A stretch of 13,052 bases of DNA from Candidatus Sphingobacterium stercoripullorum (lineage in GTDB: Bacteria > Bacteroidota > Bacteroidia > Sphingobacteriales > Sphingobacteriaceae). The translations under genes and the position numbers were made by a program. Location: NCBI GenBank assembly GCA_019114715.1, contig DXEZ01000081.1:1-13052 (forward strand), in the 5' to 3' direction. Shown here one piece after another: positions 8,547 to 13,052 of this stretch (position 1 is its first letter; each line of letters begins with the position of its first letter). The notes below the pieces were generated by a model. The model searched no databases. It was given only the letters and a program-made list of their open reading frames with translations, and had not been told where the DNA came from.

Positions 8547-8562
8547 ATACCCGAAAGGGTGT
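8547..8562. promoter_or_regulatory. Candidate HipB operator, distal site (O2)
   Basis: ATACC-N6-GGTGT has the same design as O1 with one mismatch in the right arm, and lies exactly 40 bp from it (about four helical turns, so the same DNA face). A longer match supports kinship: GGGTATAGTTT at 8517-8527 and GGGTGTAGTTT at 8557-8567 differ at one position. Paired sites are typical of autoregulated hip operons. Confidence 0.42.
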
Positions 8563-8567
8563 AGTTT

Positions 8568-8877
8568 AACCTATCTAAGGAGTTGAGCGCTTTAATCAAA
8601 CTCTCTCAAGCCATCGCTCTGCTTCTAAGCAGTAGTTGATATGGAATCTCCAGCTTTGTAATTACTAAGTCCTTACAATAATATTTTTAATCCGCTAATT
8701 CATAAGTTTTTTGATGCAGGGTTTAGTGGAGGATTTACTTATTATCGCCTGCAGTTTGCTTATTTTAATTGCCTAGAGCTTATTCCTATGAATTCGTTGT
8801 TTTGTTTTTAGAGAGGGTTTATGAGGCTTTGGAGCCAAGTGGTTTTTGTATTTAAATAAAATATTTATGTGTAAAAA
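8568..8877. other. Intergenic stretch with no recognisable gene
   Basis: AT-rich spacer between the Hip operators and the promoter region of the GH127-like gene. I see no credible ORF on either strand, no tRNA, and no insertion-sequence end or target-site duplication. A 6-bp inverted repeat (TGCAGG near 8716 and CCTGCA near 8750) spans a 30-nt loop and is probably chance. Confidence 0.5.
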
Positions 8878-8908
8878 TTGTTTCATTGAAATAAATGTTC
8901 TATTTTTA
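8878..8908 (+). promoter_or_regulatory. Candidate Bacteroidota promoter for the GH127-like operon
   Basis: TTG at 8878-8880 and TATTTTTA at 8901-8908 are 20 nt apart. This matches the Bacteroidota arrangement (-33 TTTG or TTG, about 19-21 nt, -7 TAnnTTTG) except for the final G of the -7 box. It would start transcription roughly 55 nt upstream of the ATG at 8970. The region is AT-rich, so a chance match is possible. Confidence 0.35.
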
Positions 8909-8969
8909 CTTTTATTGAATGTTTAAGACTATCAAAAACTAAAGGCTTTATAATAAATCTAATTCTATT

Positions 8970-10997
8970 ATGGGTTTAAAAATACGGGTATCAAATTTCA
9001 TCAAAGTTGCAGCGGTAATTTGTGCATTTAATGCGAATGCGCAAGATCGTGCGTTGGTAAATTTGTCTGCTAGTCCAAATGTGAATTTAGGTTCAATTGA
9101 CCTAGGGGATGTATCCTGGACAAACGGCTTTTGGGCCGATCGTACTCGGATATGTTTTGATAACATGATTCCTAGTATTTGGGATGTGTATACAGACCCG
9201 GATATTAGCCATGCATTTAGAAATTTTGAAATCGCTGCCGGTCTTCACGAAGGAGAGCATAAAGGCCCTTCTTTTCACGATGGTGATTTTTATAAAGTGT
9301 TAGAAGCGGTGGTCGCAGCCTATGCGCAGACCAAAGATCCCGCTCTTCTTGATAGAATTAATGAGGTAATACCTGTAATTGAAAAGGCACAACGAGAGGA
9401 TGGTTATATATATACCAAAGCGAGCATCGATCAGAGAAATAAAGGTGAAGATATAGAGTTTCAAGATCGCCTTAGCTTTGAAGCTTATAACATCGGTCAT
9501 CTAATGACCGCAGGCTGTCTGCATTATCGGATTACCAATAAGCGCGATTTATTGGATATTGCAATTAAAGCGGCAGATTATTTATACGGCTTTTATAAGA
9601 GCTCCAATCCTACGCTAGCTAGAAATGCCATTTGTCCGTCGCATTATATGGGGACAATTGAACTCTATAGAACGGTGAAAGATCCCAAGTACTTGGAGCT
9701 TGCCAAACACTTAATAGACATCAAAGGAGAAATTTCCGACGGTACCGATGATAATCAAGATAGAGTGCCGTTTAGAGAGCAAAATAAAGCCATGGGGCAT
9801 GCCGTGCGTGCAACCTATTTATACGCTGGTGTAGCAGATCTAGTGGCAGAGCTACAGGATACTACTTTAAGCAACAGGCTTTTGAATATTTGGGAGGACA
9901 TGACCGAGACTAAGATGTATATCACTGCGGGAGTAGGTTCACTCTACGATGGCGTGTCACCCGATGGTACTTCTTACAATCCGGATGATGTTCAAAAGAT
10001 ACATCAAGCATTTGGAAGAGATTATCAGCTACCCAACCTTACCGCGCATAATGAGACTTGTGCAAATATTGGTAATGTACTTTGGAACTGGAGGATGGCT
10101 GCATTGACAGGAGAAGGGAAGTATATTGACGTTCTAGAAACAGCACTATACAATAGCGTTCTTTCTGGCGTGAGCATGGATGGTGATAAGTATCTATACA
10201 CCAATCCTCTTGCATATGCTAAGGAATTGCCTTTTCAGCAAAGGTGGTCCAAGCAAAGGGTGCCTTATATTGAGCTATCGAACTGCTGCCCACCAAACAC
10301 GGTGCGTACAGTTGCCGAGGTTTCAAGCTATGCCTACGGTATTTCTAAAGAAGATATATGGGTGAATTTATACGGGGCTAATGAACTAAACACCACAATT
10401 GGTGGTAAAGAAGTCACTATTACCCAAGAAACGAATTACCCTTGGCAGGGTCAAGTCAAGCTAACTGTTCACCAAGCGGGGGAGAACCTAGGGATAAAAT
10501 TCCGAATTCCCGGGTGGGCAGAAAATGTGGTCATTAAAAAACAAGGGAAAGAAATTGAATATGTAAATGATAAAGGGTATGCGAGTATTAGGGGGGAAAT
10601 AAGCAAAGGAGATGTCTTTGAGATTGATATTCCTTTAACGGTGGACTTCATGGAAGCCAACCCACTTGTTGAGGAAAGTAAAAATCAGGTGGCCATCAAA
10701 AGAGGACCCGTTGTATACTGCTTAGAGGAGGCGGATCTAGACCCATCGGTGAATCTCTTTGATTTGAAGGTTAAAGTTTTAGATGATTTTAAGCCGGTTA
10801 AAGGGGAAATCATGGATCAGGATATTTACTTCTTAGAAGGGAATGCTTACTTAACAGGTGGCAAGAAAGAATGGAACTCCCTTTATCGTAAAATAGATAA
10901 TAGAAATGAAACTGCCGTGCCGGTGAGGCTTGTGCCTTATTTTGCATGGGGAAATAGGGAGTTTGGAGATATGTCTGTTTGGTTACCGAAACTCTAA
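8970..10997 (+). CDS. GH127-like (DUF1680) glycosidase, exported
   Basis: A 675-aa relative of the GH127/GH146 cysteine glycosidases, which include beta-L-arabinofuranosidases (HypBA1) and, in rhamnogalacturonan-II loci, the acerosidase BT1003. It has a signal peptide ending NANAQ (residue 25), an (alpha/alpha)6 barrel to about residue 465 (FHDGDFYKVLEAV, QREDGYIYTK, EQNKAMGHAVRATYLYAG) and C-terminal beta domains. The zinc/cysteine centre is present: NETCANIG gives E362 and C364, and NCCPPN gives C439 (the nucleophile position) and C440, matching E338, C340, C417 and C418 of HypBA1. The acid/base Glu322 of HypBA1 sits 16 residues before E338; the equivalent residue here is Gln346 (HQAFGRDYQLPN), preceded by His345. 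It therefore belongs to a GH127 branch whose chemistry or substrate may differ. It heads the second plus-strand unit, with an AT-rich leader. The family is confident; the substrate is not. Confidence 0.9.
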   Translation: MGLKIRVSNFIKVAAVICAFNANAQDRALVNLSASPNVNLGSIDLGDVSWTNGFWADRTRICFDNMIPSIWDVYTDPDISHAFRNFEIAAGLHEGEHKGPSFHDGDFYKVLEAVVAAYAQTKDPALLDRINEVIPVIEKAQREDGYIYTKASIDQRNKGEDIEFQDRLSFEAYNIGHLMTAGCLHYRITNKRDLLDIAIKAADYLYGFYKSSNPTLARNAICPSHYMGTIELYRTVKDPKYLELAKHLIDIKGEISDGTDDNQDRVPFREQNKAMGHAVRATYLYAGVADLVAELQDTTLSNRLLNIWEDMTETKMYITAGVGSLYDGVSPDGTSYNPDDVQKIHQAFGRDYQLPNLTAHNETCANIGNVLWNWRMAALTGEGKYIDVLETALYNSVLSGVSMDGDKYLYTNPLAYAKELPFQQRWSKQRVPYIELSNCCPPNTVRTVAEVSSYAYGISKEDIWVNLYGANELNTTIGGKEVTITQETNYPWQGQVKLTVHQAGENLGIKFRIPGWAENVVIKKQGKEIEYVNDKGYASIRGEISKGDVFEIDIPLTVDFMEANPLVEESKNQVAIKRGPVVYCLEEADLDPSVNLFDLKVKVLDDFKPVKGEIMDQDIYFLEGNAYLTGGKKEWNSLYRKIDNRNETAVPVRLVPYFAWGNREFGDMSVWLPKL

Positions 10998-11011
10998 TGC
11001 TTAGATACGCA

Positions 11012-12436
11012 ATGAAGAAAATAACCGCCTTTTTATTGATGCAATTGATTTGCTTAAGCTTGCTAGCTCAAGTGAAACTGGGGTCTCTATTTACCGATCA
11101 CATGGTTTTGCAAAGAGAGAATAAAGTGCCCATTTGGGGCTGGGCCAAGCCTTCATCTAGTTTGAAAGTTAAAACGAGCTGGAATGGTGAGGTTAAGGAG
11201 GTGAATACAGATGCTAGCGGAAAATGGAAGGCGTATGTTAATACTGCCGAAGCAGGTGGACCTTATCAAATAGATGTTGAAAATCAGGGTGAGGTGCATA
11301 GTTTAAGCAATGTTTTATTGGGCGATGTATGGCTATGTTCCGGTCAGTCCAATATGGAGATGCCTTTAAAAGGTTATCCGGGACAGCCTATTGAAAACGG
11401 TACAGAGGCTCTTTTAGATGCAGATAATGAGTTGATTCGGATTTATACTGTTCCAAGGAATCCGGCTCTTAATAAACAAGAAGATAGTAAGCCCAGTGAA
11501 TGGAAACTTTTAAGCAGCGAGTCTGCTTATAATTTTAGCGCAACAGCTTTTTACTTTGGAAGGCAGCTTTTTGATCAGCTGGAAGTACCCATAGGACTGC
11601 TTATGAGTAGTTATGGTGGTTCTAATATAGAAACCTGGATGGAGGAATCCTGGTTGAGAGAAGTTTCAGATGTAGAGGCACCTAAGAGTGAAGAGGGACT
11701 TAAAAATAAAAATAGAATTCCAACCATGCTGTATAATGGGATGATCCACCCCATTGCAGATTTTGGTATAAAAGGAGTTATTTGGTATCAGGGTGAGTCC
11801 AATTACGAAAATGCGCACGAATATTTGGAGCGCTTTCAGCGGATGGTTAAAGGGTTTAGGGCTATTTGGAATGCCCCCGATTTGCCTTTCTACTATACGC
11901 AAATTGCCCCGTTTAATTACGCGAAAATTGCGCCTTATCACATTGAAGATAAGTACAATTCCGCTTATTTAAGGGATGCGCAAAGAGAGGCTTTAGAGGT
12001 TATTCCTCATAGTGGAATGGCAGTGACTTTAGATATTGGCGAGGAGTTTTGTATTCACCCAGCTAATAAGAAAGAAGTAGGAAAGCGCCTAGCCTATCTT
12101 GCATTAGAGGGCGTGTATGGCTACGATAAGTTATCTTTAAGGAGTCCTTCGTACGATGCTATGGAAATAAAAGATGGCGTGATTGAAGTTTCATTTAAAG
12201 ATGCACCTTTAGGGGTGGTAGCCAAAGATGGTCAATTGCGTAATTTTCAAATCGCAGGTGAAAACCAGGTGTTTTATCCGGCCGATGCCGTAATAAAAGG
12301 AAAGAAAGTATTAGTATCAAGCCTGCAAGTTGAAAAGCCAGTAGCTGTGAGGTATGGGTTTACAGATTTTGTTGTAGGCGATTTGTTTGGAGTAAATGGA
12401 TTACCAGTGGGTTCCTTTAGAACCGATAATTGGTAG
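11012..12436 (+). CDS. Sialate O-acetylesterase-type SGNH carbohydrate esterase, exported
   Basis: Predicted exported esterase that removes acetyl groups from glycans. The family name reflects early sialate esterases, but in PULs members act on acetylated plant or algal polysaccharides. I chose ATG 11012 because it opens directly into a signal peptide (MKKITAFLLMQLICLSLLAQ), giving 474 aa. An in-frame ATG at 10997 overlaps the previous stop (TAATG) and remains possible. Motifs in order: LFTDHMVLQR and PIWGWAKP (N-terminal sandwich typical of this family), GDVWLCSGQSNMEMPL with nucleophile S113, SSYGGSNIETWM, GVIWYQGESN (E262 region), and DIGEEFCIHPANK with D341 and H349 completing the triad. 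The length is normal for the shorter subclass. It lies 14 nt after the GH127-like gene and 18 nt before the next, clearly one operon; it probably deacetylates the substrate to expose it to the glycosidases. Confidence 0.92.
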   Translation: MKKITAFLLMQLICLSLLAQVKLGSLFTDHMVLQRENKVPIWGWAKPSSSLKVKTSWNGEVKEVNTDASGKWKAYVNTAEAGGPYQIDVENQGEVHSLSNVLLGDVWLCSGQSNMEMPLKGYPGQPIENGTEALLDADNELIRIYTVPRNPALNKQEDSKPSEWKLLSSESAYNFSATAFYFGRQLFDQLEVPIGLLMSSYGGSNIETWMEESWLREVSDVEAPKSEEGLKNKNRIPTMLYNGMIHPIADFGIKGVIWYQGESNYENAHEYLERFQRMVKGFRAIWNAPDLPFYYTQIAPFNYAKIAPYHIEDKYNSAYLRDAQREALEVIPHSGMAVTLDIGEEFCIHPANKKEVGKRLAYLALEGVYGYDKLSLRSPSYDAMEIKDGVIEVSFKDAPLGVVAKDGQLRNFQIAGENQVFYPADAVIKGKKVLVSSLQVEKPVAVRYGFTDFVVGDLFGVNGLPVGSFRTDNW

Positions 12437-12454
12437 AAGTTGTATATAAAGAAA

Positions 12455-13052
12455 ATGAAAAAATCAATTTTTATTGATTTCAGGGTATGCTTCTTAGCAG
12501 TATTGATGTTGGGCTTTAGTTCGTTAAAAGCTCAAGATTTCGATATTCGCTCGCACCGCGTTGTTTGGGATTCTCAGAGTCAGAACTCTTCCGAGTCTAT
12601 GCCCGTTGGTGGTGGAGATATCGGGGTGAATACATGGGCAGAAGATGGTGATATATTTTTGTACTTAGGTAAGTCAGGTGCCTTTGACGAAAACAATACA
12701 TTACTAAAACTTGGGAGAATACGTTTAAGTATTTCCCCAAATCCCTTCTCTTCGGCGGATTTTAACCAAGAGCTTCAGCTCGATAAGGGTAGGGTGGTAT
12801 TCACAGCGAATAAAGACGGACATACTGCCAAGGTAGTTGTATGGGTGGATGTATTTAGTCCGAATGTATTTGTAGATGTACAATCTAATAAAGCAGTGAA
12901 TGCCCAGGCTGTTTATGAGACCTGGCGCTATAAGGATAGGTATCCACAGAAAAAAGAAAACAACGCCAATTCCTGGAAGTGGGCACCTCCAAAAGAGGTG
13001 GTAACATATAAGGACGAGATGGAACTCAAGAGCGATCAGTTTTACTTTTTCC
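12455..13052 (+). CDS. DUF5703/GH95-like exported glycoside hydrolase-type protein, 3'-truncated by window edge
   Basis: The first 199 codons of a longer gene that runs off the window; I translated it directly. ATG 12455 opens a signal peptide (MKKSIFIDFRV... to SSLKAQ, cut before DFDIRS). Next come the family marks: HRVVWDSQSQNSSESMPVGG followed by GDIGVNTW, then FLYLGKSGAFDENNTLLKLG and RIRLSISPNPF. To my knowledge this is the DUF5703 N-terminal domain, a beta-sandwich related to the N-domain of GH95 enzymes (compare W...ALPxGNGxLGAM), normally followed by an (alpha/alpha)6 barrel. GH95 enzymes cleave alpha-L-fucosyl or alpha-L-galactosyl links; I do not know a proven activity for this subgroup. 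It is the third gene of the GH127-esterase unit (18-nt gap), so it likely acts on the same glycan. The catalytic residues would lie beyond the window. Confidence 0.85.
   Translation, partial: MKKSIFIDFRVCFLAVLMLGFSSLKAQDFDIRSHRVVWDSQSQNSSESMPVGGGDIGVNTWAEDGDIFLYLGKSGAFDENNTLLKLGRIRLSISPNPFSSADFNQELQLDKGRVVFTANKDGHTAKVVVWVDVFSPNVFVDVQSNKAVNAQAVYETWRYKDRYPQKKENNANSWKWAPPKEVVTYKDEMELKSDQFYFF

Noticed and set aside
8580..8660. Short minus-strand peptides such as KLEIPYQLLLRSRAMA and INYCLEAERWLERV, possible gene remnants
   Set aside because: The frames are brief, unconnected and without recognised homology, unlike the hipB remnant.
8716..8755. Inverted repeat TGCAGG...CCTGCA as a possible element end
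   Set aside because: Only 6 bp with a 28-nt loop and no flanking duplication or transposase.
10997..11011. Upstream ATG for the esterase overlapping the previous stop (TAATG)
   Set aside because: It would add MLRYA ahead of a complete signal peptide; the start at 11012 gives a cleaner n-region. Not excluded.
1..13052. CRISPR arrays, tRNA/rRNA genes, insertion sequences
   Set aside because: No repeat-spacer pattern, cloverleaf or rRNA sequence, or transposase frame was found on reading the window.

Overview
The window looks like a chromosomal segment of a Bacteroidota bacterium. The secreted enzymes carry short signal peptides ending in '...AQ'. Start codons lack clear Shine-Dalgarno sequences, and the enzyme set (GH78, GH106, a GH127-like DUF1680 enzyme, a sialate-O-acetylesterase-type SGNH hydrolase and a DUF5703/GH95-like protein) is typical of polysaccharide utilisation loci (PULs) of that phylum. 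I cannot name genus or species from sequence alone.

Layout. (1) Bases 1-6762, plus strand: the 3' part of an SGLT-type sodium:solute symporter, then a GH78 alpha-L-rhamnosidase 7 nt later, then a large GH106 alpha-L-rhamnosidase after 55 nt. This looks like one transcription unit. (2) Bases 6763-8969: an accessory island in the middle of the sugar genes. On the minus strand it holds a split HipA toxin-antitoxin operon in the hipB-hipS-hipT order: an intact HipA-kinase (HipT-like), an intact separate N-terminal HipA domain (HipS-like), and, just upstream, a clearly decayed hipB-type HTH antitoxin gene that I rebuilt from broken reading frames. Two matching inverted-repeat sites (ATACC-N6-GGTRT), 40 bp apart, lie upstream of the decayed gene and look like relict HipB operators. 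(3) Bases 8970-13052, plus strand: a GH127-like enzyme, an SGNH esterase after 14 nt, and the 5' part of a DUF5703/GH95-like protein after 18 nt, probably a second transcription unit with its own candidate Bacteroidota promoter near 8878-8908.

How the genes work together (inference). The enzymes are all predicted to be exported and would deacetylate a glycan and strip alpha-L-rhamnose and other L- or deoxy-sugar side chains, while the symporter would bring in a released sugar with Na+. The mix resembles machinery used on rhamnose-rich pectic glycans such as rhamnogalacturonan II, but no SusC/SusD pair, sulfatase, polysaccharide lyase or regulator lies inside the window, so the substrate is open. 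The most unusual item is the Hip module: the toxin kinase and the HipS-like partner are intact while the HTH antitoxin/repressor is destroyed. This fits a system in which HipS, not HipB, neutralises the kinase.
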